Shown: positions 46,528 through 55,863 of the stretch, piece by piece
Numbering within the stretch: the stretch's first letter is position 1
How the letters are laid out: every line of letters starts with the position of its first letter
Assembly (NCBI GenBank): GCA_900769905.1
Contig: CAAGIL010000170.1
Coordinates: 1-64,000 of the forward strand
Length of the DNA stretch: 64,000 nucleotides
Reading direction: 5' to 3'
DNA from: Rikenellaceae bacterium
GTDB taxonomy: Bacteria; Bacteroidota; Bacteroidia; Bacteroidales; UBA932
The notes under the pieces: generated by a model
Told to the model about the DNA's origin: nothing
Databases searched by the model: none
The model's input: only the letters and a program-made list of their open reading frames with translations
Program-made: the position numbers and the translations under genes

Positions 46528-47253
46528 ATGTTTATATTCAATTCATCTATCGGAAAGAAATTCATCCAGGCCGTGAGCGGAGCATTCCTCATTGTGTTCC
46601 TTCTCCTCCACGTTACAATCAACTTCTTCTCTGTGATCGATTCCTTCACAGGCAAGTTCGGTGCGGTTGCAGCTGACGACAAGCTCTTCAGCGCCGGTGA
46701 CGGCCTTTTCAAGCTCGGATGCGACTTCATGTCCACTCCGGTCATCTCAATCATGGTCCCTGTGCTTGCTCTGGGATTCCTCATCCACATCGTCTACGGC
46801 TGCTGGCTGACCTTCCAGAACATTCGCGCCCGTGGTGGTGTGAAGCGCTATGAGGTTGCAAGCAAGGCGGCTGCCGATTCCTGGTCTGCACGCAATATGT
46901 TCGTGCTCGGAATCGTCATCCTGGGTGCCATCTTCTTCCATCTCTTCCACTTCTGGGCCAAGATGCAGATGCCAGAACTCCTGCACATCGGCACTTTCGA
47001 GAATGATCCTTACCTCCTCCTCACTACCGTATTCGGCAAGTGGTGGGTGCTCGTGATCTACCTCCTCTGGTTCGCCGCAATCTGGTTCCACCTCGTACAC
47101 GGATTCTGGAGCATGTTCCAGACTGTGGGCTGGGACGGCACCACCTGGTTCAAGCGCATCAAGAATATCGGTGTAATCGTGGTCAGCATCATCTGCGTGC
47201 TCTTCGCAAGCGTCGGAATCAATGCTTTCATCCAGGCCAATTTCATCGCTTAG
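46528..47253 (+). CDS. sdhC: Succinate dehydrogenase / fumarate reductase cytochrome b subunit
   Basis: Protein of 241 residues with five membrane spans and His residues inside four of them (about H28, H88, H139/142, H188/191), the pattern of the di-haem membrane anchor of quinol:fumarate reductases. It would carry electrons between menaquinone and the FrdA/FrdB subunits. Unusually no flavoprotein or iron-sulfur gene follows; the next gene is rplM after about 100 bases. Confidence 0.9.
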   Translation: MFIFNSSIGKKFIQAVSGAFLIVFLLLHVTINFFSVIDSFTGKFGAVAADDKLFSAGDGLFKLGCDFMSTPVISIMVPVLALGFLIHIVYGCWLTFQNIRARGGVKRYEVASKAAADSWSARNMFVLGIVILGAIFFHLFHFWAKMQMPELLHIGTFENDPYLLLTTVFGKWWVLVIYLLWFAAIWFHLVHGFWSMFQTVGWDGTTWFKRIKNIGVIVVSIICVLFASVGINAFIQANFIA

Positions 47254-47264
47254 GCAAGATACTT

Positions 47265-47295
47265 TTTGTTTTATCATAAATAATTGTTACCTTTG
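47265..47295 (+). promoter_or_regulatory. Promoter of the L13-S9 operon
   Basis: TTTG (47265-47268), 19 bases, TACCTTTG (47288-47295), a full consensus match located directly after sdhC. Confidence 0.7.
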
Positions 47296-47332
47296 CGACC
47301 CCTATTTTGTGTAGGGATCGCAATTTTTTAGT
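47296..47332 (+). terminator. Hairpin plus T run overlapping the predicted rplM transcription start
   Basis: CGACCCCTA (47296-47304) pairs, with one mismatch, with TAGGGATCG (47312-47320), followed by CAATTTTTTAG. It starts directly after the -7 box, as at rpsL. It can end sdhC transcription. Confidence 0.55.
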
Positions 47333-47356
47333 ATTAACTATTTAAAGATCAAGACA

Positions 47357-47809
47357 GTGGACACACAAAGCTACAAGACAGTATCGCTGAACAAGGCGAC
47401 TGTGGACAAGAAGTGGGTTGTCATTGACGCGACAGATCTCGCGCTTGGTCGTCTCGCTTCGCGCGTTGCTCTTGTCCTTCGCGGCAAGACCAAGCCGGGC
47501 TACACCCCTCACGTTGACTGTGGTGACAACGTTATCGTAGTCAATGCCGAGAAGGTTTCACTCGGTGGCAAGAAGATGACCGATCGTGTTTATACCCGTT
47601 ACACCGGATATCCTGGTGGACAGAGGTTTACAACACCGAAGGAGATCCTCGCCAATAGGCCTGAGGAACTTGTCAGGAGAGCAGTTAAGGGTATGCTCCC
47701 TAAGACCCGTCTTGGTGACGACCTTCTCGGAAACCTGTTCGTTTACGCAGGTCCTGAGCACAAGCACCAGGCACAGAACCCTACAGTTATCAAGTTGGAT
47801 GAAATTTAA
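47357..47809 (+). CDS. rplM: 50S ribosomal protein L13
   Basis: Protein of 150 residues with L13 motifs (WVVIDATDLALGRLAS, GKTKPGYTPHVDCGD, YAGPEHKHQAQNP). It starts with GTG, reading DTQSYKTVSLNKATV after the initiator. It helps early assembly of the large subunit. rpsI follows after nine bases. Confidence 0.97.
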   Translation: MDTQSYKTVSLNKATVDKKWVVIDATDLALGRLASRVALVLRGKTKPGYTPHVDCGDNVIVVNAEKVSLGGKKMTDRVYTRYTGYPGGQRFTTPKEILANRPEELVRRAVKGMLPKTRLGDDLLGNLFVYAGPEHKHQAQNPTVIKLDEI

Positions 47810-47818
47810 ACAGAGCAA

Positions 47819-48208
47819 ATGGAACAGACACACGCCCTTGGAAGACGTAAAGCAGCTGTAGCTCGCGTTTATCTCACAGCCGGAAAAGGCAATGTGACCG
47901 TCAACGACCGTCCTCTCGAGAACTACTTCGCTCTCGAGTCCCTTCGTTATGTCGTAAACCAGCCTTTCGAAGTTACCGGTACTCTCGGACAGTTCGATGT
48001 CAAGGTCACCATCGCAGGTGGCGGAATCAAAGGACAGGCCGAGGCTATTCGCCTGGGCATCGCCCGTGCTCTCTGTGAGGTGGACAAGGAGGCATATCGT
48101 TCAGCACTCAAAGCAGCAGGTTTCCTGACCCGTGACGCCCGTGAGGTGGAGCGCAAGAAGCCTGGCCAGCCTGGTGCACGTCGCCGCTTCCAGTTCAGCA
48201 AACGTTAG
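47819..48208 (+). CDS. rpsI: 30S ribosomal protein S9
   Basis: Protein of 129 residues with [28 protein letters not shown] and the basic C-terminal tail [11 protein letters not shown] that reaches the P-site tRNA. Second gene of the L13-S9 operon; a 155-base structured gap follows before rpsB. Confidence 0.97.
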   Translation: MEQTHALGRRKAAVARVYLTAGKGNVTVNDRPLENYFALESLRYVVNQPFEVTGTLGQFDVKVTIAGGGIKGQAEAIRLGIARALCEVDKEAYRSALKAAGFLTRDAREVERKKPGQPGARRRFQFSKR

Positions 48209-48220
48209 TTATCGTTTATT

Positions 48221-48340
48221 TACGGCACAGCAGCGGTTTTTAAACCATCCCGCATTTTGATGGCTGCCGCGCTGCGAAAAAGGCCGGAGACCGTAAAAGC
48301 GCTACTCCGCCTTGAAGAAAAGAGACCCCGGAAGGGGACA
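48221..48340 (+). ncRNA. Structured leader before rpsB, candidate autoregulatory element
   Basis: GCAGCG (48230-48235) pairs with CGCTGC (48270-48275) around an inner hairpin CCATC/GATGG (48245-48249, 48259-48263). A second hairpin CGGAG/CTCCG (48285-48289, 48305-48309) follows, then CCCC-GGAA-GGGG (48326-48337) with a GNRA loop 26 bases before the rpsB start. No ORF is present. Leaders that bind S2 control rpsB-tsf in several bacteria; whether this is one is inference. Confidence 0.5.
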
Positions 48341-48363
48341 GTTTACAAAAACAGAACAAACAA

Positions 48364-49173
48364 ATGTCACGTACAAATTTCCAGGAATTGCTTGATGCAA
48401 GCGTACATTTCGGACACTTGGCAAGGAAGTGGAACCCAAAAATGGCCCCATATATCTTCGACCAGAAGAAGGGTATGCACGTAATTGACCTGCACAAGAC
48501 CGTAGCCAAGGTGGATGAAGCCGCCGAGGAGATGAAGATGCTTGCAAAATCAGGCCGCAAAATTCTCTTCGTAGCAACGAAGAAGCAGGCTAAGGATATT
48601 GTAAAGGATAAGGCAACGGCAGTGAATATGCCGTCCATCACCGAGCGTTGGGCTGGTGGTATGCTTACCAACTTCCCTACTATCCGCAAAGCCATCAAGA
48701 AAATGTCCACCATCGACAAGATGAAGGAGGACGGCACCTACGACAAGCTCGCCAAGAGAGAGCGTCTGCAGGTGGATCGCCAGAGGGCCAAGCTCGAGAA
48801 GAACCTCGGCTCCATCCGCGATATGAGCCGTCTCCCGTCAGCACTCTTCGTGGTAGACGTGCAGAAGGAGGCAAATGCAGTCAAGGAGGCAAATCGTCTC
48901 AATATTCCGGTATTCGCAATGGTTGATACTTGTTGCGATCCTACCCCGATTGATTATGTGATACCGGCAAATGATGACGCCGCCAGCTCAATCGAGTGCA
49001 TTGTCAACATCCTCTGCAAGGCTATCCAGGAAGGTCTCGACGAGCGCAAGCTTGAGAAGGACAAGGATGCTGCTGCAGCCGAAGTTACCGAGGAGGTAAA
49101 GCCGGGTGCAAGGAAGCTCCGCTCCCGCAAGGGTGGCAAAAACGCTGAGGCTGAAGAAGCAAAGGCAGAATAG
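48364..49173 (+). CDS. rpsB: 30S ribosomal protein S2
   Basis: Protein of 269 residues with S2 signatures (LLDASVHFGHLARKWNPKM, YIFDQKKGMHVIDL, ERWAGGMLTNFPTIRKAI, IPVFAMVDTCCDPTPIDYVIP). The C-terminal tail is charged and about 30 residues longer than in E. coli. It is followed by tsf after 24 bases, the usual pair. Confidence 0.97.
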   Translation: MSRTNFQELLDASVHFGHLARKWNPKMAPYIFDQKKGMHVIDLHKTVAKVDEAAEEMKMLAKSGRKILFVATKKQAKDIVKDKATAVNMPSITERWAGGMLTNFPTIRKAIKKMSTIDKMKEDGTYDKLAKRERLQVDRQRAKLEKNLGSIRDMSRLPSALFVVDVQKEANAVKEANRLNIPVFAMVDTCCDPTPIDYVIPANDDAASSIECIVNILCKAIQEGLDERKLEKDKDAAAAEVTEEVKPGARKLRSRKGGKNAEAEEAKAE

Positions 49174-49197
49174 TTCCATTTAGAAACAGATACCGTT

Positions 49198-50193
49198 ATG
49201 GCAATTACAGCAGCAGACGTAATGAAGTTACGTAAAATGACTTCTGCAGGTATGATGGACTGCAAGAAGGCGCTTGAGGAAGCTCAGGGCGACTTCAACA
49301 AGGCAATTGACATCATCCGAGAGAAGGGCAAGCTCGTTGCAGCCAAGAGAGCTGACCGCGAGACTTCAGAGGGTGCAGTGAAGGCACGCGTAGAGGGAAA
49401 CAAGGGTATCCTTGTATGCCTCGGATGCGAGACCGACTTCGTAAGCCGCAACTCTGATTTCCAGAACCTCGCCGAGGCTATCGCCGACGTGGCCATCGCT
49501 CAGTGCCCTGCGGACCTCGAGGGTCTCAAGGCTTGCAAGATGGCTGACGGCTACACCGTGGAGGAGGCTGTGGAGGCTCAGACCGGAAAGACCGGCGAGA
49601 AGCACGTACTCGTAGGCTACGCCCTCGTAGAGGCTCCTTTCGTAGCTCAGTACATCCACAAGATCACCGGCAAGCTCGGTGCTCTCGTAGGCTTCAACAA
49701 GGAAGTTCCTGCAGAGCTCGCCAAGGGCATTGTAATGCAGGTGGCTTCCATGAACCCTGTCGCCATCTCCGCTGAGGACTGCCCTCAGGAGGTGATTGAC
49801 AGCGAGCGCAACGTGGCTATCCAGAAGACTAAGGATGAGCAGGTTCAGAAGGCTGTTGATGCAGCCCTCAAGAAGGCAGGCATCAATCCTGCCCACGTTG
49901 ACAGTGAGGATCATATCGAGTCCAACACCGCAAAGGGCTGGCTCACTCCTGAGCAGGCCAATCAGGCTCGCGAGATCATCAAGACCGTGAGCGCCGAGAA
50001 GGCTGCCAACCTCAACGAGCAGATGATCCAGAACATCGCCAACGGACGCGTCCAGAAGTTCCTCAAGGAGCAGACCCTCCTCGAGCAGGACTATCAGATG
50101 AGCGAAGAGAAGATCTCCGTAAAGGATGCTCTCGCTGCAGCTGACAAGGAGGCTAAGGTGGTTGTCATCAAGCGCTTCTCTCTCAACGACTAA
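49198..50193 (+). CDS. tsf: Elongation factor Ts
   Basis: Protein of 331 residues with the EF-Ts N-terminal UBA-like domain (VMKLRKMTSAGMMDCKKALEEAQGD) and core (GCETDFVSRNSDF, HKITGKLGALVGF). It recharges EF-Tu with GTP. An extra internal stretch makes it somewhat longer than the E. coli protein, as in other Bacteroidota. A terminator follows. Confidence 0.97.
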   Translation: MAITAADVMKLRKMTSAGMMDCKKALEEAQGDFNKAIDIIREKGKLVAAKRADRETSEGAVKARVEGNKGILVCLGCETDFVSRNSDFQNLAEAIADVAIAQCPADLEGLKACKMADGYTVEEAVEAQTGKTGEKHVLVGYALVEAPFVAQYIHKITGKLGALVGFNKEVPAELAKGIVMQVASMNPVAISAEDCPQEVIDSERNVAIQKTKDEQVQKAVDAALKKAGINPAHVDSEDHIESNTAKGWLTPEQANQAREIIKTVSAEKAANLNEQMIQNIANGRVQKFLKEQTLLEQDYQMSEEKISVKDALAAADKEAKVVVIKRFSLND

Positions 50194-50210
50194 TTTTTAG
50201 TTGCATATAC

Positions 50211-50247
50211 AAAAATGGCCGGCCCCGCAAAGGGTCGGCTATTTTTA
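50211..50247 (+). terminator. Terminator of rpsB-tsf
   Basis: Stem ATGGCCGGCCC/GGGTCGGCTAT (one mismatch) with loop CGCAAA, flanked by five A upstream and five T downstream. It lies 20 bases after the tsf stop and also faces the convergent methyltransferase gene. Confidence 0.8.
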
Positions 50248-50261
50248 TGCTCCTGTGGCTC

Positions 50262-50894
50262 TTATTCTTTCCTTATTACGGTCAAGCCGTCCTTGAGGGG
50301 CAGGATGACCGTTTCGACAGCAGGATCGGAGGCGACGATGCCGTTGAATTCCAGCAGACCCCTGGTCTGTGCATCGTGAGGCAGGGGATCGGCATAGACC
50401 TTCCCGTCCCAAAGGGTATCGTCAGCCACTATGAGGCCGCCCTTGCGAAGCAGCGGGAGGCATAGCCTGTAGTATTCCGCGTACTGTCTCTTGTTGGCAT
50501 CAATGAATATGAGGTCGTAAGGCCCTTCCAAATTACCCAGGCTTTCGATTGCATCCCCTATGTGCAGATGTATCTTGTCCGACACTCCCGCTCTCTGCCA
50601 GCCTTCCCGCATCAGGTCTTCCAGCTCGTCGTTGATTTCCAAAGCATCTATGTGTCCGTCCTCGGGGAGGCCGAGGGCCATCCAGCAGGAAGAGTAGCCG
50701 GTAAACGAGCCGATTTCCAGAACCTTTTTTGCCCCGCTGATTTCGACCAGCATCTTCAGGAAACGCCCCTGCACTGGCCCCGAGAGCATACGCGGATAAT
50801 TGGTCCGTATATGGGTCTGCTTCTCTATCCATTCCAGGGCTTCCGGGGCGGCGCTGCTGTGTTCGCGTATGTAGTTATTCTCCGGTAAATTCAT
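50262..50894 (-). CDS. Class I SAM-dependent O-methyltransferase
   Basis: Protein of 210 residues resembling the COMT-like family (methyltransf_3): SAM motif VLEIGSFTGYSSCWMA, acidic DALEINDE, and the metal-binding region DLIFIDANKRQYAEYY with ADDTLW. It transfers methyl groups to hydroxyl groups of small molecules; substrate unknown. It overlaps the 3' end of the upstream gene by 20 bases. Confidence 0.88.
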   Translation of the reverse strand: MNLPENNYIREHSSAAPEALEWIEKQTHIRTNYPRMLSGPVQGRFLKMLVEISGAKKVLEIGSFTGYSSCWMALGLPEDGHIDALEINDELEDLMREGWQRAGVSDKIHLHIGDAIESLGNLEGPYDLIFIDANKRQYAEYYRLCLPLLRKGGLIVADDTLWDGKVYADPLPHDAQTRGLLEFNGIVASDPAVETVILPLKDGLTVIRKE

Positions 50895-51645
50895 TGTTCT
50901 TCGATATGCGCTTGATTTCGTTCTCGCTGAATTCCGTCTCCTTTCCTGTCTTGTACTTGCTTTCCCTGAAACTGAACAGCTCGTGTGTGTCGGCGGAAAT
51001 CAGCATACGGTAGCACTTCATCTCAGGGCTCGGTTCAAGGGGACTGACGGTCACGCAGATAAGTGTGTCGCTGTCGGCCTGCATATAGAGCTCGTCGCAC
51101 TTGTCGGGGTCCAGACATACGGTCTTGCCCTTGAAGTTGCGGTCATAGAAGCCCAGGCCTGCATAGGCCGCCTGGTCGCTCACCATTGCATCCTCCACAT
51201 AGGCCTGAAGTATGTCTATGAATGCTCCCATATACATAAGCTCCCTTCCGCTCGGGGCTCCCGCGCAGGAGATCGGTACTCTGACCACCTCAAAAGGCCG
51301 GCTGAGGTTGTTCTCGGCCTGCGGGTTGCCGCCTTTCTCAAGGACTATGTAGGTAATGCCCGAGTCCACGCCCAGGTAAAGGAAGTACAGGCTGTTGTCT
51401 CCCTTGAGCTGCTCCATTTCTCCGGCCGTGCAGAACTCATACGGAGAAATCCTCCATCTCGTGGAGATTTCTTCGCGGAAGGTAATGTCGAGCAGGGGAT
51501 TGCCTCCCCCTGCGACTTTGACGGTGCGCGTAGGAAAATCGGCAAGTCTGGCTTTCCTGGTGTAAACCTTTCCCTGCGCTCCCGCCGTCTGGCAGAAGAG
51601 CAAAACGAGCAGGGAAACAAATATGAGTCTCAATCTTTTTTCCAT
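50875..51645 (-). CDS. Exported protein of unknown function
   Basis: Protein of 256 residues with a signal peptide ending near AGAQG. The rest is a mixed alpha/beta protein with three Cys and no membrane span or motif I recognise. It may be a periplasmic Bacteroidales-specific protein. It is transcribed with the O-methyltransferase (20-base overlap). TAACTTTG on the minus strand at 51651-51658 lies only five bases before its ATG. Confidence 0.7.
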   Translation of the reverse strand: MEKRLRLIFVSLLVLLFCQTAGAQGKVYTRKARLADFPTRTVKVAGGGNPLLDITFREEISTRWRISPYEFCTAGEMEQLKGDNSLYFLYLGVDSGITYIVLEKGGNPQAENNLSRPFEVVRVPISCAGAPSGRELMYMGAFIDILQAYVEDAMVSDQAAYAGLGFYDRNFKGKTVCLDPDKCDELYMQADSDTLICVTVSPLEPSPEMKCYRMLISADTHELFSFRESKYKTGKETEFSENEIKRISKNNEFTGE

Positions 51646-51670
51646 ACTTTCAAAGTTACAAAGAAATTCA

Positions 51671-51678
51671 TAAATTTG
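51671..51678 (+). promoter_or_regulatory. -7 box of dnaX
   Basis: TAAATTTG at 51671-51678, with TTTC 19 bases upstream, six bases before the dnaX ATG. It would give a leaderless or nearly leaderless mRNA. Confidence 0.45.
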
Positions 51679-51684
51679 TAATCT

Positions 51685-53454
51685 ATGTCAGATTATATTG
51701 TATCAGCAAGGAAATACCGTCCTGACAGTTTCGAATCACTGATAGGCCAGGACAATATCGCCAGGACCCTCAAAAACTCCATCAAGAGGGGCCAGCTTGC
51801 ACATGCCTACCTCTTCTGCGGTCCCCGCGGAGTGGGCAAGACAAGTGCGGCGCGCATCTTCGCGAAGACCATCAACTGCTACAACCCGGGGCCGGACCTC
51901 GAGCCTTGCGGGGAGTGCGAGTCCTGCCGTTCTTTCGCGGAGGGACGTTCCTACTGCATCCACGAGCTGGATGCAGCGTCCAACAACGGAGTGGAGGATA
52001 TCAAGGCCCTGATGGACCTGGTGCAGATTCCTCCTCAGACCGGGAAGTATTCCGTCTTCATCATAGATGAGGTCCACATGCTCTCCCAGCAGGCCTTCAA
52101 CGCCTTCCTCAAAACCCTTGAGGAGCCGCCGGCACACGCAATCTTCATCCTTGCCACGACCGAGAAGCACAAGATACTTCCGACCATCCTGAGCCGCTGC
52201 CAGACTTATGACTTCAGCCGCATCAGCATCTCTGACATAGTGAGCAATCTGCGTGCCATCGCTGCCAAGGAAGGCATAGACATAGATGATGAGTCCCTGC
52301 ACATCATTGCCGGGAAGGCTGACGGGGCGATGCGCGACGCCCTTACCATCTTTGACCAGACCGTGGCCTTCTGCGGCACGACGGTAAGGTATGAGGATGT
52401 CATGCGCAACCTCAATGTCCTGGACTACGAATACTGCTTCAAGCTGGTGGACAATTTCCTTGCAGGAGACTACGCCAGCGCCCTGCTTGTGCTGGATGAA
52501 GTGCTTTCGAAGGGCTTCAACCCCCAGTACTTCATCTCTGCCCTGGGTTCCCATCTCAGAGACCTTCTGGTCAGCAGGACAGGCGGCCTGGAGTCCCTTG
52601 TTGACTTCCCCGAGTCCCTTGCGAAAAGGTACGCCGCCCAGGCGGAGAAGTGCTCCGTCAAGTTCCTGTATGACGCTCTTTCCGTGACCTCCCAGTGCGA
52701 GGCCGGATACCGTGCCGCCCTCAATCAGAGGCTGCATATAGAGTTCTCCCTGATGAAGATGTGCTTCCTGCTGAACTCCGCTCCGGCGGTGTCTGCGGTT
52801 GCTGCGTCTGCACCGGTGGCGTCTCCGGCCAGAGTGCCGGCTCCTGGACCTGCGGCTCCTGCCCCTGCGCCGAAGGCGGAGACTGCCGTCAGTCCCGCCC
52901 CGTCTGCTGCTCCGGCTCAGCCGTCCCCGGCTCCGGAAAAGGTCCCTGCTGCCCCAGCACCCAAGCCTGAGCCGCGCCGCAGCCCCCGTACGGGTGCGTC
53001 CCTTTCCCTGAGCTCGCTTATGAACGGGGATGACAAGGAAAAGAAAGCGGAGGAGGAGGCAAAGCCGGTGGAGAACGTGCAGCTCCCTTCCGACGAACAG
53101 CTTGCCGCCAAGTGGAAGGAACTGGCTGAGTCCTATGCATCAAAGCCCAGGCTGGCCAATGCCCTTTCCGAGGCCAAACTCTCCTTCCGTGAGGAGGATG
53201 GGCGCAAAGTGGTCAGCTTCACCGTCACCAACGAGGCCCAGCGCCGATGGATAGAGGAGAAGATGCTCCGCGAGATGGAAAATGATTTCTGCTCCCTGGC
53301 GGCCTGCAGGATGCTCAGACTCGAGCCTGCGGTGCTCCCGGAGGAGGAGATGAAGGAAGTGAAATATATGCCTAAGGAGAAGGCCGAAGACCTTATCAGC
53401 CACAACGAGGAGGTAAGGAATCTCGTGATGGATCTCTCCCTGGATGTCAACTGA
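51685..53454 (+). CDS. dnaX: DNA polymerase III subunit gamma/tau
   Basis: Protein of 589 residues. Clamp-loader ATPase: Walker [13 protein letters not shown] (about residues 46-57), zinc site EPCGECESC, Walker [12 protein letters not shown] and sensor [18 protein letters not shown] Pro/Ala-rich linker (about 368-440) leads to a C-terminal domain. It loads the sliding clamp and couples polymerases. I see no A-rich slippery site like the one that gives gamma in E. coli. lptB starts eight bases after its stop. Confidence 0.95.
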   Translation: MSDYIVSARKYRPDSFESLIGQDNIARTLKNSIKRGQLAHAYLFCGPRGVGKTSAARIFAKTINCYNPGPDLEPCGECESCRSFAEGRSYCIHELDAASNNGVEDIKALMDLVQIPPQTGKYSVFIIDEVHMLSQQAFNAFLKTLEEPPAHAIFILATTEKHKILPTILSRCQTYDFSRISISDIVSNLRAIAAKEGIDIDDESLHIIAGKADGAMRDALTIFDQTVAFCGTTVRYEDVMRNLNVLDYEYCFKLVDNFLAGDYASALLVLDEVLSKGFNPQYFISALGSHLRDLLVSRTGGLESLVDFPESLAKRYAAQAEKCSVKFLYDALSVTSQCEAGYRAALNQRLHIEFSLMKMCFLLNSAPAVSAVAASAPVASPARVPAPGPAAPAPAPKAETAVSPAPSAAPAQPSPAPEKVPAAPAPKPEPRRSPRTGASLSLSSLMNGDDKEKKAEEEAKPVENVQLPSDEQLAAKWKELAESYASKPRLANALSEAKLSFREEDGRKVVSFTVTNEAQRRWIEEKMLREMENDFCSLAACRMLRLEPAVLPEEEMKEVKYMPKEKAEDLISHNEEVRNLVMDLSLDVN

Positions 53455-53461
53455 TACTGAT

Positions 53462-54253
53462 ATGAAACTGCGTTGCGAAAATCTGGTTAAAAAATACGGT
53501 CTGCGTACCGTTGTAAAGGGGGTTTCGATGGAGGTGAGCCAGGGCGAAATCGTCGGCTTCCTCGGCCCCAACGGTGCCGGCAAGACCACCAGCTTCTATA
53601 TGATTACGGGGCAGATAGTCCCGAATGAGGGCAAGGTTTTTCTCGACGACGAGGAAATCACCGGAATGCCTATGTACAAGCGTGCCCAGAGAGGTCTGGG
53701 ATACCTGCCTCAGGATGCATCGGTGTTCAGGAAGATGTCAGTTGAGGACAACATACTGTCGGTGATGGAGATGAGGGGAATAGGCAAGGCCGAGAGGAAG
53801 GAGAGACTGGAGTCGCTGATAGACGAATTCAACCTCTCGAAGGTGCGCAGGTCTTTGGGAATACAGCTTTCCGGAGGTGAGCGCCGCCGTTGCGAAATAG
53901 CCAGGGCTCTGGCAATCGACCCCAAGTTCATCCTGCTTGACGAGCCTTTCGCCGGCGTGGATCCCATTGCGGTGGAGGACATACAGTACATCATCGCGAA
54001 GCTGAAGTACCGCAATATCGGGGTCATAATCACCGACCACAATGTGGGTGAGACTCTGGCGATTACCGACAGGGCGTATCTTCTCTACGAAGGAACCATA
54101 CTCCAGGAAGGCACCCCTCAGCATCTCTCCGAAGATGAGGATGTGAGGACCAAGTACCTCGGGTCAGGCTTTGTGCTGAAGCGTTCAGTCTCCGTGCAGA
54201 GGGCCAGGGACGAGTATGAAGCAAGACTCAAAAAGGAAAAAGAAAATGCTTAG
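53462..54253 (+). CDS. lptB: LPS export ABC transporter ATP-binding protein
   Basis: Protein of 263 residues, an ABC ATPase with Walker [12 protein letters not shown]-loop [11 protein letters not shown], signature [15 protein letters not shown], Walker [14 protein letters not shown] and switch ITDHNV. LptB powers extraction of LPS from the inner membrane with LptF and LptG (not in the window). ATG 53462 ([13 protein letters not shown]) is preferred to 53444, which overlaps dnaX. It has a C-terminal charged extension beyond E. coli LptB and overlaps cmk by eight bases. Confidence 0.94.
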   Translation: MKLRCENLVKKYGLRTVVKGVSMEVSQGEIVGFLGPNGAGKTTSFYMITGQIVPNEGKVFLDDEEITGMPMYKRAQRGLGYLPQDASVFRKMSVEDNILSVMEMRGIGKAERKERLESLIDEFNLSKVRRSLGIQLSGGERRRCEIARALAIDPKFILLDEPFAGVDPIAVEDIQYIIAKLKYRNIGVIITDHNVGETLAITDRAYLLYEGTILQEGTPQHLSEDEDVRTKYLGSGFVLKRSVSVQRARDEYEARLKKEKENA

Positions 54254-54935
54254 AATACCTGATATCACCATAGCCGTGGACGGCTGCTCCTCCACGGGCA
54301 AGAGTTCTTTTGCGAAGGAAGTTGCGAAAAAGTTCAATTTCCTTTATCTGGATTCCGGGGCGCTGTACAGGGGAGTCACCCTTTTCGCCCAGGAAAACGC
54401 CTATATTGATGCCGGCAACGTGGTCTCTGATGAACTTGAGACCGCGCTCGAGGCTCTGGACCTGCACTTCGGGGAAGGAGGCGTATGCTGCATGGGGGAC
54501 AGGTGCATCGAAGCCGAGATACGCTCTATGGGCGTATCCTCGCAGGTAAGTCCCATAGCGGCAGTGCCTTACGTGCGCAATTGGGTGGATGAGCGTCTGC
54601 ATTTTCTTGCCGCGTCAGGCAGGGTGGTGATGGACGGACGGGACATAGGAACAAGCGTTTTCCCCAACGCCGAGCTCAAAATATATATGACCGCAAGGGA
54701 CGAAGTGCGTGCGCAGCGCCGTTTTGACGAGATGAAGGCCAAGGGCGGCAATCCTGTCTTTGAGGAAGTGCTTGCCAATCTGCGCGAGCGGGATTACATC
54801 GATTCCCACCGCAGCACTTCACCTCTGCGCAAGGCAGAGGATGCTTTTGAACTGGACAACTCCGATATGACCATGGCCGAAGAGCTCAGCTGGGTTCAAG
54901 GTTTGATACAGGGCCGTTTCGGCCTGCTGGGATAG
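54246..54935 (+). CDS. cmk: Cytidylate kinase
   Basis: Protein of 229 residues with P-loop [49 protein letters not shown] and the [19 protein letters not shown] nucleotide-binding segment. It phosphorylates CMP and dCMP. ATG 54246 lies inside the end of lptB. ispH starts three bases later, the cmk-ispH pair known from Bacteroidota. Confidence 0.95.
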   Translation: MLRIPDITIAVDGCSSTGKSSFAKEVAKKFNFLYLDSGALYRGVTLFAQENAYIDAGNVVSDELETALEALDLHFGEGGVCCMGDRCIEAEIRSMGVSSQVSPIAAVPYVRNWVDERLHFLAASGRVVMDGRDIGTSVFPNAELKIYMTARDEVRAQRRFDEMKAKGGNPVFEEVLANLRERDYIDSHRSTSPLRKAEDAFELDNSDMTMAEELSWVQGLIQGRFGLLG

Positions 54936-54938
54936 GCG

Positions 54939-55805
54939 ATGCGCGTAGAGATAGATTCACATTCAGGCTTTTGCGGAGGTGTCATCAGGGCCATAGGGAC
55001 AGCGGAGAAGTATCTCCGTGCCCACGGCGGCAGGCTGTATTCCCTGGGTGCGATAGTCCACAACGAGGAAGAGCTTTCCCGGCTCGCATCGCTCGGCCTG
55101 GTGAGCCTCGACAGCCTGGACGGGCGTTCCCCGGTCCTGATCCGGGCCCACGGAGAACCTCCTTCCGTTTACAGAAAGGCTAAGGAGGCGGGCATTGAGC
55201 TGATCGACTGCACCTGCCCGGTGGTGCTCAAGCTTCAGGGCCAGATACGCGAAGCATACGCCAGGCTTTCAGCCTCCGGGGGAAGTCTGGTGATTTTCGG
55301 GAAGAATGGGCATCCGGAAGTGCTGGGCCTGATGGGACAGGTGAACTCCGATGTCACCGTAATCCAGAGCCTGGAGGAGCTCAAACCCCTGGTAGAGAAG
55401 GGCGCGCTGGCGGTGGACAGGGATATAGAGCTGTTCTCGCAGACCACTATGAGCCCTTCCGAGTATGAGAGGGTGTGCTCCTATCTGCAGGCTTCGATGC
55501 GGGGAGCATCGCTCACGGTCCACAATACCATATGCTCGCAGGTCAGTTCCAGGCACAGGGAATTGATGCAGTTCGCGCGTACCCACGACGTGATTGTGTT
55601 TGTGTCCGGGAAGGAAAGTTCCAACGGAAAGGTCCTGTATGAACTCTGCCGCAGCGTAAATCCCCGCACTTACCACATAGTCTCACCCGAAGGCCTCGAC
55701 CCTGCCTGGTTCGAATCGGCCGACAGTGCCGGGGTGTGCGGAGCAACATCCACGCCTAAGTGGCTGCTGGAAAACGTGTCCCGGGCGATAGAAAATTTGC
55801 ATTAG
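54939..55805 (+). CDS. ispH: 4-hydroxy-3-methylbut-2-enyl diphosphate reductase
   Basis: Protein of 288 residues with three conserved iron-sulfur Cys: HSGFCGGVIRAI near the N terminus, DCTCPVV and NTICSQVS. It also has IVHNEEELSRLASLGL and GKNGHPEVLGL. It makes IPP and DMAPP in the last step of the MEP isoprenoid pathway. Overlaps no gene; efp has its own promoter. Confidence 0.95.
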   Translation: MRVEIDSHSGFCGGVIRAIGTAEKYLRAHGGRLYSLGAIVHNEEELSRLASLGLVSLDSLDGRSPVLIRAHGEPPSVYRKAKEAGIELIDCTCPVVLKLQGQIREAYARLSASGGSLVIFGKNGHPEVLGLMGQVNSDVTVIQSLEELKPLVEKGALAVDRDIELFSQTTMSPSEYERVCSYLQASMRGASLTVHNTICSQVSSRHRELMQFARTHDVIVFVSGKESSNGKVLYELCRSVNPRTYHIVSPEGLDPAWFESADSAGVCGATSTPKWLLENVSRAIENLH

Positions 55806-55827
55806 TTCCATCATTTGACTAACTTTG
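55796..55827 (+). promoter_or_regulatory. Promoter of efp
   Basis: TTTG (55796-55799), 20 bases, TAACTTTG (55820-55827). The -33 element overlaps the end of ispH. A leader of about 30 bases precedes the efp ATG. Confidence 0.65.
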
Positions 55828-55863
55828 CCGAGTTATAGACAATAATTAATTTTTACGATATTT

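Noticed and set aside
51736..52737. Open frame of 333 codons opposite dnaX
   Set aside because: Antisense to the ATPase domain of dnaX with no motif of its own.
52789..53050. Pro/Ala-rich repeat in dnaX considered as a programmed frameshift site
   Set aside because: No A6G-type slippery sequence with a following hairpin is visible; it reads as a normal flexible linker.
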